Shown piece after piece: positions 36,171 through 44,288 of a DNA stretch of 64,000 nt. The notes under the pieces are model-generated. The model ran no database searches. It saw only the letters and a program-made list of their open reading frames with translations, and had not been told where the DNA came from. Location: the NCBI GenBank assembly GCA_945861755.1, contig CAMAVQ010000009.1, positions 1-64,000 on the forward strand. Direction: 5' to 3'. The DNA is from Gemmatimonas phototrophica. Lineage in GTDB: Bacteria > Latescibacterota > UBA2968 > UBA8231. Position 1 is the first letter of the stretch. Every line of letters begins with the position of its first letter. The position numbers and the translations under genes are program-made.

Positions 36171-36944
36171 ATGCAATATTCGCGCTTTTCGCTCGCGTTG
36201 CTGCTGGCCGCTGTCCTGAGCAGTGCCGGCTGCGCCTATCGCTACTACGCCACCTCGCTCAAGCCCCTGGGCGAGGATAAGCAGGGGACCAGCCACAAGG
36301 TGGCTGATGACGGCACCGTCACCTTTACCCAGGGCCGTCTAGAGGTGAGCCTGCGCCCGATGACCGACGAGGAACTGAACCGCCAGTTCAGCGCTTTCTC
36401 GCACGACGGCGCGCACTCCACCAACCCCTACACTTTTGGTGACTCCAAGGTTTTCCGCACCGACGAAACCCCCCAGCGCTTCACGGTTTTCCGCCTGAAG
36501 GTGGAGAACTACGAATATCCCAAGGTTTTCATCAATCCGGCGAAGATCTACCTGACCACCAGCAATGGGCGCAAATACTACGCCCTCACCTTAGCCCAAC
36601 TGCGGGTCTACTACCGCCGCTATCTGCAAGGTGGGGCGGAGACCAACACCGAGTACTGGGTTGCCGGCAACGAAAATGAGGAGCAGAACAACCGCGAAAC
36701 CACCCTCAACCGTACCCTCTTTCCTGCGGAGCAGATCTTCAGCGCCCAGGAAAAGGAGGGGTACATCGTTTTCCAGCCCCTGGCCCCCGATGTGGAGCAG
36801 GTGACCGTGCACATTCCCGATACCGTGGTGCGTTTCGATTACAAAGGCGATCCGAGCGAGTATATCGAGATCACTGCCCAGTTTGGCCGCGAGATCGGTC
36901 GCCAGTATCCGGATGGCCGCAAAGTGGCGATGGATGAGAAGTAG
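36171..36944 (+). CDS. Lipoprotein of unknown function in the surface-protein operon
   Basis: 257 residues with lipobox SSAGC (Cys21). AGGAG lies about ten bases before the ATG, 17 bases after the outer-membrane protein stop. The beta-rich body includes VEVSL-like strands and FTVFRLKVENYEYPKVFINP followed by ALTLAQLRVYYRRYL. The position immediately after the paralogue-1 outer-membrane protein suggests a periplasmic accessory to it. No such lipoprotein follows the two paralogues in the 52-64 kb locus, so one might serve both, which is an inference. The family is unrecognised. Confidence 0.65.
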   Translation: MQYSRFSLALLLAAVLSSAGCAYRYYATSLKPLGEDKQGTSHKVADDGTVTFTQGRLEVSLRPMTDEELNRQFSAFSHDGAHSTNPYTFGDSKVFRTDETPQRFTVFRLKVENYEYPKVFINPAKIYLTTSNGRKYYALTLAQLRVYYRRYLQGGAETNTEYWVAGNENEEQNNRETTLNRTLFPAEQIFSAQEKEGYIVFQPLAPDVEQVTVHIPDTVVRFDYKGDPSEYIEITAQFGREIGRQYPDGRKVAMDEK

Positions 36945-36969
36945 CCAGGCCTGAAGAATACACCGACCG

Positions 36970-37006
36970 CTGCGCGGCATTGCGTCCTAGACGCAGTGCC
37001 GCGCAG
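36970..37006. repeat. 17-bp hairpin palindrome
   Basis: Left arm 36970-36986 pairs with 36990-37006 over 17 bp with one G-T pair and a CTA loop. No T-run follows on either strand, so it is not a standard terminator. Possibly an RNA processing or stability element separating the upstream genes from the parvulin gene. Confidence 0.7.
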
Positions 37007-37036
37007 TCGTATGTACACCGAGAAAAGAGGAAAAAG

Positions 37037-38707
37037 ATGACTAGCTATTGGCCCCTTGCGACCTTGGCCCTGCTGCTGGCCGGTTGCAGCCGGGAGGAGA
37101 CTCCAGCCAATCCCACCCTGGTCAAGGTGGGAGACCAGCCGATCACCGCCGAAGAGTTGCAGCGCTTCGAGGCCGGACTGCCGGCGCGGCTGCGGAGCGG
37201 CGGGGGTCGGCGGCAAAATCTGCAGAGCCTGGTAGATCGCCGGTTGCTGGTGCTGGAAGCCCGCAAACGCGGCCTCGACCAGTCGCCCCAGGTGCAACAG
37301 GCCCTGGAGGAGCAGCTTACCAGGAAAGTGATCGAGCAGGTGAACGAAGTGGAGATCGAGGCCAAGCAGCAGGCACCCACCGAAGAGGAGATGAAGGCGG
37401 CGTACGAGCGCCACCAGCTGGGCTGGCAGGTGTGGCCGGCCCATATTCTCTCGGCCACCAAAGCCGATGCCGAGCAGGTGATCCTCGCTCTCAAGGGAGG
37501 GGAGGATTTTGCCAGCCTGGCCAAGCAGCGCTCTCAGGCCGAAGACGCGGAGCGGGGCGGGGACCTGGGCAAGTTCTTCGGCGGAGAAGACGCGATACCG
37601 GTCCTGCGCGAGGGGACCTTTGAACTGCCGGTGGGAGGTTTCAGCCAGCCCATCCAGACCAAGGATGGCTACGAGGTGGTCAAAATCCTCGACAAGCGCC
37701 GCATCCCCTACGAAAAGATGCGCGACACCATTGTCAAGCAGATGAAGCAGCTCAAATGGGCCGCACGCCGCCAACAATATCTTAACGGCTTGAAGGAGCG
37801 GTTCCAGATGCGCAACCACGGGGAGGTGGTCCAGGCCGTGTTGCAGGCGGCCAAGGAGGGGACCAAACTTCCCCCCGAGGTGGCCGCAGGGCCGCTGGTC
37901 TCCTACCAAGGTGGCGCCTTGTTGGCGGGGGTCTGCGTCGAACGTATGCCCCAGTGGACCAAGGGACCGCTGCCCGCCGACAGCCTGGGCCTCTTCAACA
38001 CCCTCGACCTGTGGGTGCTGCCCGACACCCTGATGGCCCTGGCTGGCCGGGCCGAGGGCCGCGACCGCCAGCCGGAAATCCTGGCGTGGAAAGAGAAAAA
38101 GTGGGAGGAGTTGGCCGTGGACCAGCTCTTCGCCGAGCAGATTTCCGCTCAGGTGAAGGTGGACCCCGCGGAGGCCGAGCGTTATTACCAGGAACACCAG
38201 GACGATTTCAAGGTTTTGCCTGGGGAGGTGCAGTTGACCGAGGTCCTGGTGGACACCGAGGCCGAGGCCCGCAAGGTGCTGCGGGCCGCCCAGGCCGGGG
38301 AAAAACTAGAGGTACTGGCCGAGAAGTACTCGCGCCGGCCCAAGATGAAGCCGCTGGGCGGGCACCTTTACAAAGGCAGGGGACAGATGGTCGTCTCTTC
38401 TATGTACCATTCGCCCTACCACGACTTTTTCGGCGATGCCAATACCAAGGATGTGGGCGTGCTGCAGGGGCCGCTGCTAGTGCAAGACAAGTACAGCATT
38501 TTCCGCCTGGACCACCCGGTGATGCCCGCGCCTCTGCCTCTGAGCCAGGTGCGGCGGCCCATCCTTCACCGGTTTCGCAAGGAGCGCGAGGCGGCGGTCT
38601 TCGATCAGTACATCGCCGGGCTGCGCAGCCAGTACGCCGACCAGGTCAAATGGTTCGAGGACACTCTGGCGCGTCTGGAGTCGCCGCCGGCCGCAGCGAC
38701 CAAATGA
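37037..38707 (+). CDS. Lipoprotein with two parvulin (PpiC/SurA-like) domains
   Basis: 556 residues. Lipobox LLAGC (Cys17), a SurA-like N-terminal helical chaperone part (residues about 25-115, VGDQPITAEELQRFEAGLPARL, VDRRLLVLEARKRGL), a parvulin domain at about 130-235 (PAHILSATKADAEQVILAL, SQAEDAERGGDLGKFFGG, PIQTKDGYEVVKI), and a second degenerate one at about 395-510 (VQLTEVLVDTEAEARKVL, LAEKYSRRPKMKPLGGHL). Such proteins fold or escort outer-membrane and secreted proteins through the periplasm. Its place inside the surface-protein cluster suggests service to those clients. Its stop overlaps the next ATG (ATGA). Confidence 0.85.
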   Translation: MTSYWPLATLALLLAGCSREETPANPTLVKVGDQPITAEELQRFEAGLPARLRSGGGRRQNLQSLVDRRLLVLEARKRGLDQSPQVQQALEEQLTRKVIEQVNEVEIEAKQQAPTEEEMKAAYERHQLGWQVWPAHILSATKADAEQVILALKGGEDFASLAKQRSQAEDAERGGDLGKFFGGEDAIPVLREGTFELPVGGFSQPIQTKDGYEVVKILDKRRIPYEKMRDTIVKQMKQLKWAARRQQYLNGLKERFQMRNHGEVVQAVLQAAKEGTKLPPEVAAGPLVSYQGGALLAGVCVERMPQWTKGPLPADSLGLFNTLDLWVLPDTLMALAGRAEGRDRQPEILAWKEKKWEELAVDQLFAEQISAQVKVDPAEAERYYQEHQDDFKVLPGEVQLTEVLVDTEAEARKVLRAAQAGEKLEVLAEKYSRRPKMKPLGGHLYKGRGQMVVSSMYHSPYHDFFGDANTKDVGVLQGPLLVQDKYSIFRLDHPVMPAPLPLSQVRRPILHRFRKEREAAVFDQYIAGLRSQYADQVKWFEDTLARLESPPAAATK

Positions 38708-40722
38708 AGGAGCGCCTGCTGGCGCTGGGGCTGGGGGTCTTGTTGGTGCTGGCCCTCGAAGGGGGCCTGCGCCTCTTCCCCGGCCTGGCGCCTCCCCCCT
38801 TTGTTCTCGAACTGGCCAGGCAGGGAGCACAAGCTCTATTCACCGTCAATCCGGCCTACCCGCGCCGCTTCTTCACTGGCGCCTTGGCAGATCAGGCCGC
38901 CCCTGGGGGCATACGTATGACCCCCCATCCCTTTGTTGAACCCCGCCCATCTTCTGCCTTCCGAGTGGTCCTCGCCGGCGAATCGACGGTGCAGGGCTAC
39001 CCGCACCCACGCCGTCTCAGCGCTGGGGCGTACCTGCAGGCCATGTTACAAGATGCCTGGCCTCAGCGCCAGGTGGAGGTGTTCAACGCCGGCATCACCG
39101 CGGTCAGCAGTTTTGCCGTGGCCAGGACCGTGGAGGATGTGATGGTGTTGCATCCCGACCTAATGGTGGTCTACACCGGGCACAATGAACTCTACGGGGT
39201 GTACGGCGCTGCCTCGCTCAAGCAGGGGGGGGGATCGGTGTGGACCAAGTCGCTTTATTATGAGCTGATGCAGGCCCGGCTGACGCGGTTGTTGGGGACG
39301 GGGCTGGCGCGGTTGGGCGGCGAGGCCCCGGCTAGCCGCACCTCGCTGCTCCAGGTGATGGCCCAGGCCGGCACCCTGGCCCCGGACGATCCGCGGCGAC
39401 AGCGGGCCAGCCGCACCTTGGAAGAGAACCTCACCCAGATCGGCCGTTATTGCCGCGAGGCAAACCTTCCCCTGGTGCTGTGTACCTTGGTCAGCAACGA
39501 GACCGGCTTTGCCCCGGCTGAGGCCGCGCCGCTGCTGCCGCAACCGCAATTGGAGGAGTGGAACCGGCGCCTGGAAGAGGTCGGCACCCTGCTGGCGGGG
39601 ACGCCGGACGCCGGGCAGGCCCGGCGGGCGCTTGGCCTGCTCGACGAGGCAGCGGTTCTCGGTGCGGCTGACGCTCGTCTGCAGTTCTACCGCGGCCAAT
39701 GCCTGCAGGTGCTGGGGGAGGGAGTCGAGGCTCACGCGGCCTTTGTGCAGGCGCGGGATGGAGATCCCCGGCCCTGGCGGGCACCTTCTGCATACAACCC
39801 ACTCATCCGGCAGGTGGCCCAGGCCGAAGCGGCGCGCCTGGCCGAGGTGGCCGAGGCCTTCGCCCAGGCCAGCCCGGTGGCGGGGGTGGGCTGGGAACTG
39901 ATGGCCGACCACCTGCACCCGTCGGCGCCGGGTCAGGTGCTGCTGGCCCGCACCATCGCCCACACCCTGCTGTCCCCCGAGGAGGAGGCGCGGCTGCGCA
40001 GCGACGGGGAATACCGCGCCCAGCAGGGCGACCTGCCGGTGGAAAAGCTGGCGGTGTGCCGGGCCATGATCACCCTGCTCAGCGAGCCGCCGCTCAACAC
40101 CAGCGATCCGGAGCACGTGGCGCAGCTAGAGCAGGAGAGCCAAGAGCGCTGGGCGGCCTTGAGTCCGGCGGAGCAGGCCGGCTGCGAGCGCTGGGCGGCC
40201 GGCCGGGGACCGGAACTGCTGGTCCTCAACGTGGCTGACCAGGCTTTTGCCAACCGGGATTTCGCCCTGGCCCGCACCTACTACCAGGCAGCCCGGCTAG
40301 AGGAACCGTACACGGTGTGGGGGGATCTGTGGGCCACCCTGCGTTGGGGCCGCTGCCAGGAGTTGCAGGGGGCATTGGCAGCGGGGACCAGGGAGGAGTT
40401 GGAAGCGGCGATGGGCAGGGCGCGGCTGCTGGCCCTGGCCCCAGACTTCGATCCGGCCCTGCTGGTTTTTTTTGAGGGCTACGCCCTGCATCTGCTGGGC
40501 CGGCGCGCCGAGGCAGCCGCCCGGCTGGAGCAGGCGGCCGCCGACCCGGGCATCCAGCGCACCTTCACCTTCGATCTGCTCTCGCTGCTGACCGAGGAGT
40601 TGGTGGCCCTAGGCCGGCATGCCGAGGCCGAGCAGAAGGTGGTGCAGATCACCGGGCCCCTGGGGCAGCGGGAGTTCGGCCAGCAATTGCTGAACTCCAT
40701 CCGCGCGGCAGCGGCCCACTAG
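38704..40722 (+). CDS. SGNH/GDSL-like hydrolase with TPR-like helical part
   Basis: 672 residues from an ATG overlapping the parvulin gene by four bases. A single N-terminal hydrophobic segment (LLALGLGVLLVLALEG) is a membrane anchor or signal. SGNH elements: VLAGESTVQGYP (block I serine), VFNAGITAVSS, VYTGHNELYG (asparagine/histidine block) and DHLHPSAPG (catalytic Asp-x-x-His). From about residue 320 onward helical repeat-like segments (AADARLQFYRGQCLQVLGEGVEAHAAF; later FALARTYYQAARLEEP) resemble TPRs. Family members deacylate or deacetylate glycans and lipids; the substrate is unknown. It is periplasmic by topology and ends the plus-strand cluster. Confidence 0.75.
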   Translation: MKERLLALGLGVLLVLALEGGLRLFPGLAPPPFVLELARQGAQALFTVNPAYPRRFFTGALADQAAPGGIRMTPHPFVEPRPSSAFRVVLAGESTVQGYPHPRRLSAGAYLQAMLQDAWPQRQVEVFNAGITAVSSFAVARTVEDVMVLHPDLMVVYTGHNELYGVYGAASLKQGGGSVWTKSLYYELMQARLTRLLGTGLARLGGEAPASRTSLLQVMAQAGTLAPDDPRRQRASRTLEENLTQIGRYCREANLPLVLCTLVSNETGFAPAEAAPLLPQPQLEEWNRRLEEVGTLLAGTPDAGQARRALGLLDEAAVLGAADARLQFYRGQCLQVLGEGVEAHAAFVQARDGDPRPWRAPSAYNPLIRQVAQAEAARLAEVAEAFAQASPVAGVGWELMADHLHPSAPGQVLLARTIAHTLLSPEEEARLRSDGEYRAQQGDLPVEKLAVCRAMITLLSEPPLNTSDPEHVAQLEQESQERWAALSPAEQAGCERWAAGRGPELLVLNVADQAFANRDFALARTYYQAARLEEPYTVWGDLWATLRWGRCQELQGALAAGTREELEAAMGRARLLALAPDFDPALLVFFEGYALHLLGRRAEAAARLEQAAADPGIQRTFTFDLLSLLTEELVALGRHAEAEQKVVQITGPLGQREFGQQLLNSIRAAAAH

Positions 40723-40902
40723 GCGGGCTTTTCCCCGGGATCGGTCCGTGGGATGCCCTCTCCGGCGTTTCTGCAGTCCCGGACCTTCTCCCCCGCTCCT
40801 TAAACTACGCTTCCCCCGACCCCGCCCTGCGGTCCTGCCCCCGGCCTCTCCCCCAGAAACGCCTACAGCGCATTCCCACGTCCCTCAGGTGCTGAATATC
40901 GA
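40723..40902. other. Non-coding GC-rich stretch with an inverted pair
   Basis: No gene seen. GGCGTTTCTG (40764-40773) is perfectly inverted at 40854-40863 around about 80 pyrimidine-rich bases. This could be a remnant of another small element next to repeat copy C or a chance pair. Confidence 0.35.
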
Positions 40903-41038
40903 CGGGGAGATGACCCTGAGGCTTTTCCCGGGGAGTGGTTGGGGAGGGAAGTCCGCGTGGTGGTGGGCCGGGTAGCGGGGCGAAGCGAGCGAGGGTGAAG
41001 GACGCGCCTGGGGAAAAGCCGGAATGGGTCGCTCCCCG
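40903..41038 (+). repeat. Dispersed structured intergenic repeat, copy C
   Basis: About 136 bp lying between two convergent genes. The inner arms GGCTTTTCCC (40920-40929) and GGGAAAAGCC (41011-41020) are fully complementary; the outer ends CGGGGAG and CTCCCCG also pair. The interior is nearly identical to copies A and B. Confidence 0.82.
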
Positions 41039-41049
41039 GCGATCTCTCG

Positions 41050-42789
41050 CTACTGGCGCGAGAGTCCCTCACCTTCGCGCACTATCAGGAACTGGTCGGC
41101 GGCCACGTCGGTGAACTGCTGCACCTGGCCGCTGGGCCAGCGGATTTCCAACTGATCCACCTGCTGGTGATTGCCCAGGCCAAAGTGCAGGCGCAGGTCG
41201 CTGGAGGACAGGTAGCTGCGGCCGGGGCGCACTTCCTGCACCTGCACCAAATTTCCGGCCACGACCTTCACCCGTGCGCCGATGCCGTCCCGGTTGCTCT
41301 GCACGCCCAGGGTCCGCAGCGAGAGCCAGTGGTGATCCTCGGTCCCCTCGTTGCGCAGCAGGGCCAGGGGTTGGCCCAGATTGATGACCAGCAGGTCGAG
41401 ATCCCCGTCGTTGTCGTAATCCCCCGCGGCGCTGCCTCGCCCCACCTGCGCCGCCTGCATGCCGGGGCCGGCGCTCAGGCCCAGCTCGGCAAAGGCGATC
41501 TTGCCATACTGGTTGAAACCCTCGTTGTGGAAGAGCAATCGGCGCTGGGCGTAGGTGGTGGACTGGTCGTAGAGCTCGACGTTGTCCAACACGTGGCCGT
41601 TGGCGACGAAGAGATCCTGCCAGCCGTCGTTGTCGTAGTCGAGGAACTGGGTGCCAAAGCCCAGGAAGGGCAGGCTGACCAGGCCCACCCCACAAGCATA
41701 GGTCTCATTGACAAAATAGCCCTTGCCCTGGTTGTGGTACAGGGCGTTGGGCTCGGCCTGAAAGTTGGTCACCGTCAGGTCCTGGCGCCCGTCGTTGTCG
41801 TAGTCGGCCGCATCTACGCCCATGCCCGCCTCCATCTGGCCGTCCTGGCCATAGGCCACCCCGGCTTCGGCGGCCCGCTCCTCAAAGGCGCCCTTGCCCA
41901 GGTTGTGGTAGAGGGCGTTGCGCACCCCGTCGTTGGCCACATACAGATCCGGCCAACCGTCGTCGTCACAGTCGAAGAAGACGACGCCCAGTCCCTTGCC
42001 CTGCGCATTGTACAGGCCGGCCTGCCGGGTGTAATCGACAAAGCGGCCGGCCCCCTCGTTGCGGTAGAGGATGTTGGCGGCCCCGGGGAAATTGGCCGGG
42101 TGGGGATAGCCTTTGACCCCAGGGGAGGTGCTGCTCTTGGCGGAGATCATGTACGGGGTGGCGTCCTCCCGCTGCTGGTCGGGCTGGTATTCGACGTAAT
42201 TGGCGACGAAGAGATCCAGATCCCCGTCGCGGTCGTAATCGCCAAAGGCGCAACTGGTGCTCCAGCGCGGGTCAGCCACGCCAGCCCGCGCGCCCACCTC
42301 GGCGAAGCGGCCAGTGCCTTCGTTGCGATAGAGGGCGTTGGGGCCAAAGCTGCTCAGGTAGAGGTCCTCGTCCCCGTCGTTGTCGTAATCGCCCACGGCG
42401 CAGCCCATGCCAAAGCCGGGATCAGCCACCCCGGCCTGGGCGCCCACCTCGACAAAGCCACTGGCCCCCTCGTTGCGGAAGAGGGCGTCTACAGGAGCTT
42501 GGGTCCCCGGCGGGGGACCGTCGATCCAGGCGCCGTTGATGGCGAAGACGTCCAGATCCCCGTCCCCGTCGTAATCGATGAAGGCCCCGCCCCCGCACAT
42601 GGTTTCGGGGAAGTATTTGTGCGGGCTGGCGCCGTTGACCTGGGTGAAATGCAGGCCACTCTGGGCGGCCACGTCGGTGAATTGCACCGGGGAAGGCGAT
42701 GGAGGGGGCGGACCAGATTGCGGGCCGGGTTCCTGGGCGGGCTGCTGGCCGCAGGCCCACAGCCACCAGACCAGGCAGAGACGGATCAC
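41050..42789 (-). CDS. CRTAC1/ASPIC-UnbV family FG-GAP repeat lipoprotein
   Basis: 579 residues from a GTG whose sequence overlaps the upstream TPR gene by four bases. Lipobox-like WACG (Cys13), then a Pro/Ser-rich linker. A seven-bladed integrin-type propeller has at least six FG-GAP calcium motifs (DYDGDGDLDVF, DYDNDGDEDLYLS, DYDRDGDLDLFVA, DCDDDGWPDLYVA, DYDNDGRQDLTV, DYDNDGDLDLLV). The C-terminal ASPIC/UnbV domain has SNRDGIGARVKV, LHFGLGNHQQVDQLEIRW and PSGQVQQF. CRTAC1-type proteins are secreted, calcium-stabilised binding proteins of unclear bacterial role. It is the last gene of the minus-strand operon. Confidence 0.88.
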   Translation of the reverse strand: MIRLCLVWWLWACGQQPAQEPGPQSGPPPPSPSPVQFTDVAAQSGLHFTQVNGASPHKYFPETMCGGGAFIDYDGDGDLDVFAINGAWIDGPPPGTQAPVDALFRNEGASGFVEVGAQAGVADPGFGMGCAVGDYDNDGDEDLYLSSFGPNALYRNEGTGRFAEVGARAGVADPRWSTSCAFGDYDRDGDLDLFVANYVEYQPDQQREDATPYMISAKSSTSPGVKGYPHPANFPGAANILYRNEGAGRFVDYTRQAGLYNAQGKGLGVVFFDCDDDGWPDLYVANDGVRNALYHNLGKGAFEERAAEAGVAYGQDGQMEAGMGVDAADYDNDGRQDLTVTNFQAEPNALYHNQGKGYFVNETYACGVGLVSLPFLGFGTQFLDYDNDGWQDLFVANGHVLDNVELYDQSTTYAQRRLLFHNEGFNQYGKIAFAELGLSAGPGMQAAQVGRGSAAGDYDNDGDLDLLVINLGQPLALLRNEGTEDHHWLSLRTLGVQSNRDGIGARVKVVAGNLVQVQEVRPGRSYLSSSDLRLHFGLGNHQQVDQLEIRWPSGQVQQFTDVAADQFLIVREGEGLSRQ

Positions 42790-44288
42790 CGCAGGGCGTC
42801 GAGGCGCTGTTGGGCGGCCTTGGCCAGCCCAGGGTCTCCCTTCCAGCCGTCCAGGAAGGCGCGGTAGGCGCGGCGGGCCTCAGCTTGCTGGCCGCGCTCT
42901 TCGTAGAGGGAACCCAGGGCAAAGTGGGCCCGCAGGTAGGTGGAGTCGGCGGCCAGGGCCTGGCGGTACTGGTCTTCGGCCTGCTGCAGCTTATGCTGGC
43001 GCAGGTACAGGCCGCCCAGATTGTAATGGGCTTCGGCCAATTGGGGTGCTGCCTGCAGGGCGCGGCGAAAGTCCTGCTCGGCGGCGGCCTGGTCGCCCTG
43101 GAGAATGTGCAGGTTGCCCAAGTTGTTCCAGACCTCGGCGTAGTCGGGCTGGAGTTTGAGGGCCTGGTCAAAGGCCTGTTTGGCCGGGTCCAGCTGGCCG
43201 GCGTTCAGGCGCAGGTACCCCAGGGCGAAATAGGCCTGGGCAGTCCGGGGATCGGCCGGGTGGCGGGCCACGGCCAGGGCAAAGAGGGAGTCGGCCTCGT
43301 GCTTCTGGTTCTTTTTCAGGTACAGGTTGCCCAGTTTGATCAGGGTCTCCAACTGGTCGGGGTTGCCGGCCAGGATGGCGTGGTAATGGCGCAGGGCCGG
43401 CTCGATCTGCCCCAGTTGCAGGTAGTGGTGGGCCAGGGCCAGGCGGGTGTGCACATCCTCCGGGGCGCTGTCCAGGGTGCGCCGCAGCTGGGCGATCTGG
43501 GCGGCGTGGTCGCTCAACGCCTCGAAGTCCTTCATAGCCTGGCGGGCCTCGGCCTCGCGTCCCAGGACCGACAGGGCGGTGGACAGATTGAAATGCCCCT
43601 CCACGTGATCGGGGGCCAGTTGCAATACTTGTTGAAAGGCGGCGAGTGCTTCCTGGGGGCGCCCCTGCTCCAGGTAGAGCAGCCCCAGGTAGCGCCAGGC
43701 TTCTGGGGCGCGCGGGTCGAGCTGGGTGGCGCGGCTGAGCAATTCCTCGGCCTCCGGGTAGCGGCCCTGGCGGGTGCAGATCTGGCCCAGCTGGAGCCGG
43801 GCCTCGACCAGACTGGTGTCGGCGGCCAGGGCCTGCTTGAGGGCGGTTTCGGCTTCGGGGTAGCGAGACTCTTTGGCGTAGAGCAGGGCCAGGCTCTGCA
43901 GCACGGGCGGGTACTTGGGCTGGTGGTCGCGTGCCTTTTCGAGCAGGGCGAGGGCCTCGGGGTACTGGCCCTGGTCGGCCCAGAGCAGGGCCAGATTGTG
44001 CAGGACTTCGGCGTCATCGGGGTCCAGGGCAAGGGCCTGCTGGTAACGCTCGATGGCCTTGGTGGGCTGGCCCAGCTGGGCCAGCAGGTTGCCCAGGGCG
44101 CAATAGGCCGACAGCCAGCTCGGGTCGGCGGCCAACGCCTGTTCGTAGGCGCTCTGGGCCTCGGCGTAGCGAGCGTGCGCGGCGCTGTCGTTGCCCAGGG
44201 CCATGAGCCGGTCGCGCTCGGGGTTGGGGGCCGGCCCGCAGGCAGCAAGGGCCAGCCCCAGGCCCAGCAGGGCAGCGAGCATTTTCAC
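42786..44288 (-). CDS. TPR-repeat lipoprotein
   Basis: 500 residues. Lipobox LAAC (Cys17), then about thirteen 34-residue tetratricopeptide repeats almost to the C terminus (for example AIERYQQALALDPDDAEVLH, AEELLSRATQLDPRAPEAWR, AEDQYRQALAADSTYLRAH). TPR proteins are protein-protein scaffolds; a lipid anchor places this one in the periplasm or on the surface. It overlaps both neighbours by four bases (ATGA and GTGA), so it is translationally coupled to another TPR lipoprotein and to a CRTAC1 protein, suggesting a multi-protein envelope complex. Confidence 0.88.
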   Translation of the reverse strand: MKMLAALLGLGLALAACGPAPNPERDRLMALGNDSAAHARYAEAQSAYEQALAADPSWLSAYCALGNLLAQLGQPTKAIERYQQALALDPDDAEVLHNLALLWADQGQYPEALALLEKARDHQPKYPPVLQSLALLYAKESRYPEAETALKQALAADTSLVEARLQLGQICTRQGRYPEAEELLSRATQLDPRAPEAWRYLGLLYLEQGRPQEALAAFQQVLQLAPDHVEGHFNLSTALSVLGREAEARQAMKDFEALSDHAAQIAQLRRTLDSAPEDVHTRLALAHHYLQLGQIEPALRHYHAILAGNPDQLETLIKLGNLYLKKNQKHEADSLFALAVARHPADPRTAQAYFALGYLRLNAGQLDPAKQAFDQALKLQPDYAEVWNNLGNLHILQGDQAAAEQDFRRALQAAPQLAEAHYNLGGLYLRQHKLQQAEDQYRQALAADSTYLRAHFALGSLYEERGQQAEARRAYRAFLDGWKGDPGLAKAAQQRLDALR

